Shown here one piece after another: positions 24,265-34,900 of a stretch of DNA of 64,000 nucleotides. A program made the translations under genes and the position numbers. The notes beneath the pieces are model-generated. The model made no database searches, had not been told where the DNA came from, and was given only the letters and a program-made list of their open reading frames with translations. The DNA is taken from contig JANBVO010000003.1 in NCBI GenBank assembly GCA_030052745.1, positions 1,860,001 through 1,924,000 of the forward strand, written 5' to 3'. The first letter of the stretch is position 1. Each line of letters opens with the position of its first letter. Source of the DNA: Pleurostoma richardsiae. Taxonomy: Eukaryota > Ascomycota > Sordariomycetes > Calosphaeriales > Pleurostomataceae.

Positions 24265-26055
24265 ATGGGCAGCCTAGGAATCCAAGAGACAAGGGGGCAC
24301 CACCTTCCCTTTGATCTGCCCTTGCAGAAACAAGCGGATCTTCTCCGCAAGCGGGCAACTGGTGCTGGAACGGTGCCTCAGCTGCACCTGAACACGGTCC
24401 AATATCGCCAATGTCCGCCCGCAGAAGCCAAGATCGCGTATCGTGTCCGCCTCCTCAACACGATGCGTCAGGGATGGAAGCAGGACAAGACCGAGGCGCG
24501 CTTTCTGCAGGCCGTCAACACGATCGAAACCGACGGGGCGGCCCTTTTTGGCGGCCTCATCGATCCCGCGCTGTTCGGCCAGCTCGTGGCGGCGTATGAC
24601 AAGCTGCTGGCCGAGGAAGGCAATAAAACCTTCATGCACTCGTACGTAAACTTGCGGGAGCATCCTAGCTTCGTCACGAGCTGTGAATACACCGAGGCTT
24701 TCAGCCACCCGCTGCTCGTAGCCCTCATCTCGTACCTGATGGGCGGCACCGTCCGCATCATGGATCTGCGCGGCAAGGACAGTGACCCCATCTCTATCAA
24801 TGCGCAGGACAACTTGCTACATGTCGATAACACGCCGTTCAAGGAAGAATACAAGGTCCTTCTCAACTGGCGCCGCCATGAAGTCAAGGGCCCCTCAGGG
24901 CAAAACTTCACCTTCCTGCCTGGGACTCACAGGGGCAATAGGGACATTCTGGTGGACGAGGCGACGGGGCTGCCCTGGTCTACCGAGAAAGACAGCCTCT
25001 TCATAAGCGAAAATGCCATCGACGGCCTGTTTGCCTTCCAGAAAAGCATCGGGCCCCGGCCGCGTGTCGTCGAGGTCGAATACCCGGAGCAGCCTCTAGC
25101 CGCAGTCTTTCCGGCCGGTGCTCTCGTCCACCACCGCTACCGCACTGAGGATGGAGACCCGAGGAGCTGCATCATTGCTGCTTTCCACTTGGCCAGCAAG
25201 CACCCGGGCGGGTTGATGGACCTGGCCCCTACGGGCGGGGAGCACAAGAGGTCCCTGATCGAGTTTCTGGTGAGCCATCAGGACCAAGACTCGACTGACG
25301 AATTCCTCGACATCCTTGGTGCTGAGGCAGCGCGCGTAGAGTCCAAGCTCGAGGACATCTTCGCGGAATCACCCTCCACGACGCTGCTCGACCTCGACGC
25401 GCTGTGTCTCTCAGGAGAGCGCCTGGCCCACTGGCGCTCCACCGTCGTGACGGCTCCAAACGTGGTCGACACCAAGGTACGCCGCAACATCCGGCTGCCG
25501 CACGAGGCGCTCACCAGCGACGCCTTGCTGCACGCCGCGCTGGCCAAGGTCATCATGTACGACAAGCACGGCCTTCTGCAGCTGATCCTGTACGAAGACG
25601 GGCGCGAGGAGGCCCGCAAGTCGGCGCGGAAGCGCATCGGCGAGATGACGCTGCAGGAGGTGTTGCGGCGGCTTCAGCCCCGGGTCGGCCTCGTCACGCA
25701 GCGCCCGATTGTCGTCGGCGACCTGGCGGAGCCCAAGTCGTTGCGCGTCCTGTCTGATGCGGTGGCGCAGCTCGCCAGCAACGCGGTGGCAGCGCAGGAC
25801 GTTGAGGGCCGCGCGACTGGCGAGCTGCGGTCGCTCGCGAGGCTAATGATGGACGTGGGTGAGGCTATCACGCGGTGCGAGGTGCTGGAGACGTACATTT
25901 CCACGAGCCTTTTCCTTTTCTGGACGGCCGAGTACATCTACGGATACTTGGGCGAGGCAGATCAACTGATTGTGCAGCCCATCCTGGCCATTTTCCTGAG
26001 GAACTATGTGGCGTCGGTGCTACTCGTTGACGCTGTGCGTGCGGACAAACCATGA
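24265..26055 (+). CDS. Phytanoyl-CoA dioxygenase-like Fe(II)/2-oxoglutarate oxygenase with unknown C-terminal half
   Basis: An intronless gene of 596 residues with no signal peptide or membrane segment, so probably cytosolic. The N-terminal half has the facial-triad layout of PhyH-type oxygenases. H186-x-D188 lies in LLHVDNTPFKEEYK, a distal His at 289/290 in GALVHHRYR, and Arg300 (GDPRS), placed to bind 2-oxoglutarate, 10-11 residues later. FLPGTHRGNRD (about 217-227) resembles the PhyH PGSHRxG segment. Such enzymes hydroxylate small molecules or residues using O2 and 2-oxoglutarate. The C-terminal half, about 330-596, is largely helical and unrecognised; it contains LQLILYEDGREEARKSARKR. 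The start at 24265 (ATGGGCAGC) is the first in-frame ATG. Function and substrate are unknown. Confidence 0.72.
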   Translation: MGSLGIQETRGHHLPFDLPLQKQADLLRKRATGAGTVPQLHLNTVQYRQCPPAEAKIAYRVRLLNTMRQGWKQDKTEARFLQAVNTIETDGAALFGGLIDPALFGQLVAAYDKLLAEEGNKTFMHSYVNLREHPSFVTSCEYTEAFSHPLLVALISYLMGGTVRIMDLRGKDSDPISINAQDNLLHVDNTPFKEEYKVLLNWRRHEVKGPSGQNFTFLPGTHRGNRDILVDEATGLPWSTEKDSLFISENAIDGLFAFQKSIGPRPRVVEVEYPEQPLAAVFPAGALVHHRYRTEDGDPRSCIIAAFHLASKHPGGLMDLAPTGGEHKRSLIEFLVSHQDQDSTDEFLDILGAEAARVESKLEDIFAESPSTTLLDLDALCLSGERLAHWRSTVVTAPNVVDTKVRRNIRLPHEALTSDALLHAALAKVIMYDKHGLLQLILYEDGREEARKSARKRIGEMTLQEVLRRLQPRVGLVTQRPIVVGDLAEPKSLRVLSDAVAQLASNAVAAQDVEGRATGELRSLARLMMDVGEAITRCEVLETYISTSLFLFWTAEYIYGYLGEADQLIVQPILAIFLRNYVASVLLVDAVRADKP

Positions 26056-27141
26056 GGCAGTCAAATGGAAAGACACATTACCTGGTAGCCATACTATTGG
26101 AGTAGGTAGGTTGGCATGGTTGAAGCAACAGTGGGTTCGGACTGACAGGACTTGTATCGGATACGAAGGCGTGCGCGCTGTGGTCTTTCGTTAGCACAAC
26201 TTCCAGCATTCTTACCACACAAGCCTCCTCCCAAGTGAGACGGCTTGAGTCGTGTTGGTCGAGGCTGTTTCTCCCGGGGAGCCTTTGAGATCGCCTGGAG
26301 ATGTCCTTGTGTAGTAATGGGTAGAACAACACTTGAGAGAAGCTGCGTTTGGCCCCGATCGAGGTTGACATCTCGACGGCCCACTTCTTACACCTACACA
26401 GGTGCGTAGCATAATCTCACCAGAGCTCCTGTTAGACGCACACAGTAAGCGACGCTAGCCAAGTACGTCTGCTCTTAAGGTCTGGATTTCTATAATTGGC
26501 TGTGGTAGGGCCACACATCTGCGATGACGTCTGCAGCTGCAGCGCACAGAAGCTGCTGCAACCCTCACGACCCTGCAGCTGTTCGCATTTCTGCTGATCG
26601 GATCTTATCATGGCATCGGTCCAGCTTCATCCATTATCTGACTATCCCGGATCCCGCTAGCCAAACCGCTCCTCCTATCTCCAAGATCTGCCAGTTGCGT
26701 TACGCGGCTTTGTAATCGGCACTGGCGTCAGCCCCCCTAAGCGCAGCTTTGTCCGAAGCGGCGAAGCCATCTTCGGTCCCGGCACAGCCGGATCGGGCTG
26801 CTCTTGCTGTGTTTGAGCAAAACTCGAGCTCTTATTAGCTGCTGCTCTCCCTCCAGTTTTGGCTAGGAGAACAGGATGACATCTCTAAGTAAGCTCAGGA
26901 ACCAGGCACTCCCGCCTCCCGTGTTATTTCTTCGGTCTCCCATGCAACTCTGAGACATCGAGACACACACTCACAAATCACACATACATACACATCCCTT
27001 GCCTCTGCCGCTCTTAACTACTGCTTCCCCCCCTGTGTGTAATCCGTCCTCCACAAGGCACAGCTCTCCTCCGATGGTGGTGTGGTTGCGCTGTGCAGCG
27101 GCAGCTCAAGACACCCAGATCTTCATGAAGTACAAGCTGAT
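26056..27141. other. Gene-free stretch; promoter side of the NT-C2 gene
   Basis: The right part (about 26880-27080) is C/T-rich with CACA runs, a usual fungal promoter and leader texture, and probably serves the NT-C2 gene. No gene was recognised. Confidence 0.5.
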
Positions 27142-28772
27142 ATGCATCTCCTTCCCATAGTCAACAAGGCTCGCAAGGTACGTTACAGAAACTGTGTGCT
27201 GACACAGTCCCTTATCTTCATCACGACAATGAGCCGACTTTGCCTTGTGCACACGTGTCGCGGAATCATGTTGCTAACTTCTCGTCCCTGTCTGCAGCCC
27301 AAGTTCGACCTTCATCTCAAGGTGGGTGCTCCCAAAGGGGCTATGAACTACATCTAACAGACCCACGTGCTAACGCCGATCAGATCTACGACCTCAACAA
27401 CGTCCCTCTAGTCTCAGGCACCTCGCTCATCAAGTGGCACTTGCCGCACTCTATCCATGGCGAGCACCGCGGTCGCACTCCCAAGTGCCCCATCGCCAAC
27501 CACCGGGTAGAGTACCACTACAGCCGCATCATCCCCGTGCGGATTGGTATCGACCGCAGTGATCGCCTGGTCGAGTGCCCTATTGAGTTTGAGGTCCTGC
27601 AGGAGTTCAGCTCCGGCTCCTCCCGCGACGAGAAGATCACACTCGGGCGCGTTGCCCTCAACCTCAGCGAGTACGTCGAGGAGAGCGAGGCCATCCTGCG
27701 CGAGGGCTCCATTGGCCCGGGCCGTCGCTCCAGCATCGGCGGTGTCAGTGACGTTGCGTCCAAGGGCCACTCTCGCAAGCGCAGCTCCGCGAGCGGGCTC
27801 GGCCTGTCGCTGACGCGGACCAAGTCGGCCGAGGCCTCCGGCGTGGGCTTGAGCCCCACGTCGTCGCACGCCCCGACCGATGACCGCCTGGTCGACGTCG
27901 AGGTGGAGGATGGCGTGGTGCGGCGGTATTTGATGCAGGACAGCAAGATCAACAGCACGCTCAAGATCGGCATCCTGATGATCCAGGTGGACGGGGAGCG
28001 CAACTTCGTGGCCCCGCCCCTCAAGACAGCGCCCGTCTTTGGCGGCATCGCCGGCATCGTGGCCGGCGACCAGCAGCAGGTGGTCGCAGAGCAGCTCGGG
28101 CAGGATGACCTCCTGTCGGGCTTTGCGGGCAACGGCGGCCACGAGCTGCCGACGGCGTTGAGTTCTAAGTCCCGCGACGCGTCAGAGCTGCAGGACATGT
28201 ACCGCCGGGCGCTAGCGGCGTCGTGGACGTGCCAGCCCGGCGAGTTGCCGGCGGACGAGTGCATCGAGGATATCTTCGCGGGCGGCGACGGATGGAAAGG
28301 GAAGAGCGGGAGCTCCAGCGCGTCAACGCCTACGACTCCATCTAAGAAGACCGGAGGCGGTGGCGTGTCCAGAGGTGTTGGCCGGTCGAGGGCAGGCTTC
28401 GCTCCGCCCGAGGACAGCGGCAGCGCGAGCGGCGACGAGGCGGAAGAGGCGTACGATATGGCTGCTACTCTGCGGCCGCGGGACGTGAGGCACATACGGC
28501 ACCATATGCGGCACCACAGCGGGTCCAGCGATAAGAGCACGGGCACGGTGACGGCCGGCAGCAGATTGCACATGGACAGGGGAGGCCAGCACCAGCGGCA
28601 CGAAGCGAGGGAAGACAAGACTCCGCGGACCCGGGGTGAGAGCCTGGCGAGCCTGGCTACGACGCTGGAGAGCGAGAGGGTGCGGGGCGGCTTTAAGAGA
28701 GCCAAGGAGGTGGGCGAGGTCGAGGTGCGAGACGACATGGTCGCGTGGCGGCTGCCAGAGAGGGTCGCATGA
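27142..28772 (+). CDS. EEIG1/EHBP1 N-terminal-domain (NT-C2) protein
   Basis: Three exons, 27142..27177, 27298..27321 and 27384..28772, give 482 residues. The first two encode only 12 and 8 residues (MHLLPIVNKARK and PKFDLHLK), but together they restore the conserved start of the NT-C2 fold, PKFDLHLK-IYDLNNVPLVSG. The domain continues with SLIKWHLPHS, a basic HRVEYHYSRIIPVRIGID strand and ITLGRVALNLSEYVE, to about residue 125. NT-C2 domains occur in membrane-trafficking and cytoskeleton-linked proteins such as EEIG1, EHBP1 and SYNRG. The middle is Ser-rich, then a second ordered segment appears (VEVEDGVVRRYLMQDSKINS and DMYRRALAASWTCQ). The C-terminus is low-complexity and basic. The fungal role is not established. 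Confidence 0.87.
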
Positions 28773-29140
28773 GTAACTATCATTGCCTCCAGCGTCGGTG
28801 TTGGTGGATATTGCTCAGGCATGAGGTTATCTCGGCGCACCAGGACACTGTAATCCTATTATGATACCGCGAGCGACTCTGACGTTAATACCCCGAGTCT
28901 TTCCGGCTCTAGCTAACTCTAATGGCCATGTTGCTCACACACACTCTCTCTCTCGTCCAGGAGCGTGGCAGTAGCAGCAAAATGCAATGTAGTCCGAATG
29001 CGACGCCTGACGTGCAAGATCCGTTGCCCAACCCGTTTCCGTTCGTACAGTACACAATACTAGTTGATATTTTCAGGGTGCCATTCATCTCCCATATCAA
29101 AATAACAAGCACAAAGCCGCCCCACGGCACCTCCCTACCG
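28773..29140. other. Short gap between two convergent genes
   Basis: 3' flanks of the NT-C2 gene and NUP57. No further feature was seen. Confidence 0.5.
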
Positions 29141-30423
29141 TCATCTTGACGATCCCGTAGGTTTCGGGCTGTGCTCCTTCTCCCACTCCTCGAACTCCTT
29201 TTTGATTGCCTCGACCTCCTTCTTCAGATGCTGCAGCTGCTTCTCGTAATCCTCGATAATCTAGGTTTCATCTGTTAGCTTCGCTCTGCCAAGCTACGCC
29301 GGCGGGTTCTCATCCACAGACACGGCGAAGATGAAATGCTGCTCACCTTTTTCGCCTTCGCCTCAACCTCCTCGCCCAGGCCGTCACCCTCGCCCAGCCC
29401 CCGCTTGTTGACCTCGGCCTGCAGCGCGCCCGCGTACTCGCGCAGCATGACCAGCCTGCCCCACAGCTCCTCCATCCGCGCGTTCAGCGCCGGGTCCTGC
29501 AGGCCCTTCTCGGCGCCCTCGAGCCGGGCGCGCAGGTCGTCCTCGTCGCCCGACAGCGAGTAGCCCCGGTTGCGCAGGACCTGCACCTTGCGCGCCAGCA
29601 CGAGGCAGCGCCGGCGGAGCAGGTCGTGCCGCCGCCGCGCGGCGAGGGCGCGCACGCTCGTCTCCAGGTCGTGCCGGCCGAGGATGGCGTCCAGGCTGGC
29701 GTTGATCTCGTGCAGGCGCGCGTTGAACTCGCCGACGGCCCGCCGCTGCGCCTTGAGGCGCTCCGCCACCGCCGCGAAGCCCGCGGCCAGGACGGGCATG
29801 AAGCCCGGCGCGGGCTTGGCCTGCAGGGCCTCCTCCCACTCCTTGGGGTCCTCGTTGGGCGAGGGCTGGTAGAAGGGGATGCGTGACTCGTCGACCTTGT
29901 TGTAGAAGTAGTGCTTGAAGGCGCAGTTGGGGTTCGCGGGGTCCCACTTGTCGGTTATGAGCTTGATCTGCTCTGGTATGGATTTTTGGTCTGATGGAGA
30001 GCACCCATGTTAGCATGCCATGCTGTTTGTTCTCTCGCTATTCAGGCACGTTGTATGTGAAGACAGGGTAGCAATAAAGGAATATCTAAGAATCGCAGAT
30101 AGAGTAAGAGCCGACATACGTGGTGTATAGCTGCCGGGCTGCCATAATGAGCTGCCAAGTGGGTTGAGCTGTGACTGTCCCAGCGTCGGGGCTGCAGCTT
30201 GCTGCGGTTGTTGTGCCTGCTGCTGTTGCTGCAGTTGTAGCTGCTGCTGCTGCTGTGGGGCCGGGTTGACATTGCTGGCCGCTGAGCCAAAGATGCCCAG
30301 TGACTGTCCAGGCTGGTTTGCCGTTGCCGTGGACTGGCCGAACGGCGAAGGCGTGGCCGTGCTACCACCGAAGAGGGACTGGCCCGCCGGCGCCGGCTTG
30401 TTGAGGCTGGCGAAGAGGGACAT
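29141..30423 (-). CDS. NUP57: Nucleoporin NUP57/Nup54 family
   Basis: Three exons, 30423..30120, 29990..29347 and 29260..29141, give 355 residues. The N-terminus carries FG-type sequence (SLFGGSTATPSPFGQ, then GIFG) followed by a Gln-rich stretch with runs of five Gln, around residues 54-78. The conserved Nup54 domain starts at KSIPEQIKLITDKWDPANPN with CAFKHYFYNKVDES and ends in helical coiled-coil sequence (KRGLGEGDGLGEEVEAKAKK, then IIEDYEKQLQHLKKEVEAIK). Nup57/Nup54 forms a coiled-coil channel complex with Nsp1/Nup62 and Nup49/Nup58 in the central pore, with FG repeats as the permeability barrier. The protein is shorter than yeast Nup57 because the FG region is small. It is divergent from the NDUFA8 gene. 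Confidence 0.93.
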
Positions 30424-30998
30424 AGTGATGGATATGTGATCGAATGTACAGTCGGTGGTGGATGATTCGTGTGGTGTTTGCAGTCGGGGACTGGAGGACG
30501 TAAAGACGCTCCGCTCAAGGATGCGAAGGTTCCTCCAGCTGCTGCTGCTTGTGCTCACCGGAGAATAACAAAGAGCACTCAACGCATTGCTGATCGCGGG
30601 CCAGATGCAAGACAATGGCTAGACCAGATTAACAGAGTCAACAGTCGAGAGTAGGTAGGTAGGAAGACGGTTGGGAAAAGTATGTCAAGAATTAATATCC
30701 GGCGGGGTGATGCAGCAACAGCAATTCTAACTATTTGGACAAGGCTGTTTCGCGTGGAGCACGACGCGAGGAATTTCACCGGTCCTGGGGCGGCCAAAGC
30801 TCCTCAGCCGCGCCGACCTTCCTTCTGGCTGCCAGCCCTGATTGGCTGCTCACCTTCTCAGCCCTGTCCCGCTCGGGCCAATCAGACCGACCAATGGGAA
30901 CCTTCACCTTATTCATCTTCCGAGCTCGAAACATCGAGCGTCTTTGCATATCACCCACCGTTGAACATCGCAACGACAGTCCCGCCAGCACAGCCAAA
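30424..30998. promoter_or_regulatory. Shared divergent promoter of NUP57 and NDUFA8 with three CCAAT pentamers
   Basis: 575 bp lie between two divergent start codons. CCAAT occurs at 30878-30882 and 30891-30895 on the plus strand and at 30841-30845 on the minus strand. These lie about 100-160 bp upstream of the NDUFA8 ATG. CCAAT boxes bind the HAP/CBC complex, which controls many respiratory genes in fungi, so the link to a complex I subunit is plausible but inferred. Confidence 0.6.
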
Positions 30999-31904
30999 AT
31001 GGCGGCCCGAAAGCCTGTGTATGTCCTTTCCACCCTTGAAACTATTCCATACACACCAATTGATCCGACCACTGCGCCTTTCCGGGCTCCCGAATCCCCC
31101 TCGGCCAGATCCGGCTAACGCACCTCTTTCCCTCGCAGGTTCAACCAGAAGCAGCTCTACGATACCACCCCCTTGCCAGACTCGATCCCGAAGGTCAAGG
31201 AGATCGGAACCAGCTCCGCGCCGCTGCTGTCCGCGTCCTACTTCATCGGCGCACGGTGCCGCGACTACAACGATGACTTCATGCAGTGCAAGACCGAGAA
31301 CCCCGGCAAGGGCGAGTTTGAGTGCCTGAAGGAGGGCCGGAGGGTCACGAGATGCGCGAGGAGCGTGTGCGTAAATTCCCGCTCATCCGAAGCTTCCCCT
31401 CCTCTCGCCACAGATCTCTAGGGCGGAGGGCCGTTCCTGATGGTCCATCGAGGCGAGATCAAGAGCTGGACTCACATAGCGGGACTGGGAAGCAGTAGGC
31501 TAACGCATTTGCTTCTCACCAGTATTGACGATATCAACAAGTCCTGCCTGGAGCAGTTCCGCTCTCACTGGCAGTGCCTGGACGACAACAACCAGCAGCT
31601 GTGGCAGTGCCGGCCGGCGGAGTGGAAGCTGAACAAGTGCGTGTTCGAGAACTTGGTATGTGGATTATAACCCCTCCGCGCTGCGAACAGACCTGGGAAC
31701 CAGTTTCCATAAAGAAGTCATGGCAGGATATTTGTGTGGATTTGCTGCTAACAACGTCTCCAGCAACTCGAGAAGGTCATCCCAGACACGCCAAAGGGCA
31801 CCACCCCCGTCCACCTGCGCAAGAAGCAGATCTACGCCCACTACCCCATTCTCCGGGGCAACGAGCCCTTCATCCCCGAAAAGAAGGCAGATGCCTCGTC
31901 GTGA
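30999..31904 (+). CDS. nuo-20.8: Mitochondrial complex I subunit NDUFA8 (NUO-20.8, PGIV)
   Basis: Four exons, 30999..31018, 31139..31366, 31523..31655 and 31764..31904, give 173 residues. The first exon encodes only six full codons (MAARKP) plus two bases. Four CX9C motifs are visible: CRDYNDDFMQC, CLKEGRRVTRC, CLEQFRSHWQC and CRPAEWKLNKC. They form two CHCH domains, the hallmark of NDUFA8. The protein is an accessory subunit of NADH:ubiquinone oxidoreductase on the intermembrane-space side, imported and oxidised by the Mia40 pathway. The C-terminal tail (TPKGTTPVHLRKKQIYAHYP) is also typical. Length matches fungal orthologues. Confidence 0.95.
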
Positions 31905-34900
31905 GGAGCGTGTGGGACTCGGGAAGCTGTGTTCGCCAGAGGAGGCTTGTCCGGCTCCGGGATAGGCCCGTCCTGGCCTGGATTGTACCATCTGTACATA
32001 GAGAGAAATCGAAGAAGTGTTTTGCACAGGTTCCTGAATCGCGAATCGGCATTCGAGCTGCACCTTACCGAGGGCTGTTAGTGCATGTGAGAAGCGGCAG
32101 ATGTTGTCCGCGGAGACGCTTTCCCCAGAAGTTACAGATGGCGGCGGGTGTGCGTGCTGGCTTCGGGACTACACATCACCATCCAGAATTCTGTAGACAG
32201 CATACTCGTGGATTCTCTGGCCTGCCATCTACATGCGTGCTTATGCAGTGAAGGACCATGTCTGCGATCGGGTTGACAAGGCACGAAGGTAGCATGCGAT
32301 CAGTGGTCAGAAGTCGCTGTGAGCACATGAGCCACGTGCAGTGGACAGCGGCACGAATTGGCCTGACGAGCATAGAACCTTCCATGGCAGATGCATGGCC
32401 TGCAGCTCTTCCCGCATGGACGCAATGTGTGCTCAAAACCTGGATATCTGCTTGGTTGACCATGGTCATTCTCGCGTGCAGCCATAAGGTTCTACGCACG
32501 ACTGACCTTGAGCCAATAGTTCAAGCAAACTTTCCCACTGCCGAGAGGACATGTAGAGGAGACCATTGCGCGGCATGTAAGTGTACGGGAGGAAGGCGGC
32601 ATGGTCGATAGGAGAACATCCCATCGCCTACGCGCAGCCGTCGAGACATCTTACCGCCCGTGCGCTCGAATCCGGGGACACTCACGGCATCTAAGATCCA
32701 ACTGCTCCCAATCCGGCTACGCCCGTGTAGCTCCTTGGACTTTCGGTTCTCCATACCAGCCTTTCAACACAATCTGCATGCTCCCGGTCATGGATGTTAT
32801 GAACCGACTGTGCGCACACGTAGAGGCTGCACACACGGTGCAAACCCGGGTATTACTATAAAGCTCAGTCAGCCGGTAGATATGTCCTCCCGTTCTGAGA
32901 TTGGGTTACGGGCGTCACGAGCCGTCCGCTGCCACTTGGCTTTCCATACTGCTGTTGCACTTAACATCGATCACGGAGCGCAGAAAAACGTCCTTGTTGC
33001 GGTTTGCGCGATACCCCTTTAGTCCGAGCCACCTCCCGTTTCTTGTCTCGAACTTGTACAGGGGAAGAAGCATGCTCGAAACGAACGGGGACAGAAGGGG
33101 GCCGATGGCAGTGGCGATGGCAATGGTCGTTTGGGCTTTTCAATCAACCACAATACGAACACGCCGCACAAGGGGCGTCTAATGTCTTTCGTCTCTGGCG
33201 CAGTGTCTCATATACGCCATTCTCAGCTGAGCTCTCAACTGAGACTGACGGAAGGTATCCGCGCGTCTACAGCACTTACGGTGCCCACAGAAGGTAGCAA
33301 GCCATTGCAGCAGTGGTCAGCTGCCTAGACTCTGAAATCTGGAGGCAAATCTCCTAGGCACATCGAAATGTCTCATCCGTACAGGCTTGAGCTGAGCCGC
33401 GGTCGAAGGAGGTGAGCTGAAGGAGTTTCAACTGTCGATAGTGCCTCTCCTGAGCAATATGAATGCGACAGTGGCTTGCTTGCCGAAGCCAACATCCCGC
33501 ACGACGGGGAGACACGGCATATCCTCCTAAAAGAAAGTAAACAGAATGAAAACTGCCCTTCCCAGTGATCTTGCTTTCAAGACTGACAGATAAGGAGGAG
33601 AAAAGCAAGCTAGGATTAGTCTATGCTCGCATTATGTTGCCAGCAAACCCCAGTGGTTTCTACCAACAATTACTCGGCGACCTATCGTCTCCGCAACATG
33701 TGCCGGTTGGGTGCCTCCCGTGCAAAATACCGCGTTTCGCCGCGTCGGCGTGCGCAGGTAGGTAGCCGGCGGATCGGGGCGTTGCAAGTCCGTCGGCGCA
33801 TTGACTGCTGAGCCGAGTTTGATAGACATCCAGCGTGTCGCCAGGCGTTTCACCGAACACCCGGCAGGTGAAATGGGCGCACATTCGGGCAGCTAATCGC
33901 AATATAGGTTCAAACCGGCCACCATATGTAGGGCATGCGGCAAGTATAGCCTGAGTTATCATCAAGCCTCTTGTATAACTGGTGTCATCGGCTTCCTCTC
34001 GAGCTGAGCAAATCCTACTCCATATATGGTGCTACAGAATAGAACGACATTATTCAGAGATGGGCTTCAACCGAGGCGCCACTTCTACGTAGGCTACGGC
34101 CTACCGCGAAGAGAGAAACGAAGCTTAGACCTTAGCATCCTTGTGCCAGTGAGAAAGTTACACGGAAGACGCCAAACTGCAAGAAAGAAAAAGCCACGGA
34201 AGGAAAGGGAAGGTCGGAACGAGCCCCCGTAAAAGGGGCAGCAACTAGCCGTGTCGTGCGATCGTTACGCACCGGAAACGACAAGAAGGAAAAGGACTGC
34301 CGATGGGCTCCCACTCGGTAGATCAATCTTCTAGATCGAAGAGGGAGAGAAATTCGTGGACACGCTTCGCGCCTGGCGGATGACTATTACTTGAAGTTGA
34401 CTTTTCGCGCCAAAGGCTTGAAGTTCGGGAAAGGGAACGGGCTATTATCTCTCAAGTAGACTGTCCCATGTTGCTCAACTGTTGGAGGTCGAAATCTCTG
34501 TCATCCCTAGAATGCAGGATTCAAGACAGCAGCCAGAAATGAGTCTATGCTGCCAACCCCGAGCGGAGAAATAGACAGAATCATACAGACCGTGTTCTTT
34601 GCCGCCCTCCCCGCGGTGCAGCCTGCTCTCCAGGTCTACGGCGCCACCTCCCTGAATAGGTCGTCGGGCAAGTAGATAAAGACCGTTTGTTCCATCACTG
34701 CAATGATAGCAGAACTTGAGGAGCTTGAGGTCCGCCTCGACTCTAGAGAGTAGACATGCCATGCTGCTCACTCGTGATGTGCAAGACACTGGACGTAAGT
34801 AGGCAGTTTTCGGGACAGTCTTTCGACTTCTAAGCTGTAATGAAATTGTTATCAGGCCAAGAAAAGGTCAAAACATCGCTCTGCACCTTCTTATCTCATG

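Noticed and set aside
27414-28142. 242-codon antisense frame inside the NT-C2 gene
   Set aside because: Composition is the mirror of a GC-rich coding exon; no domain or signal.
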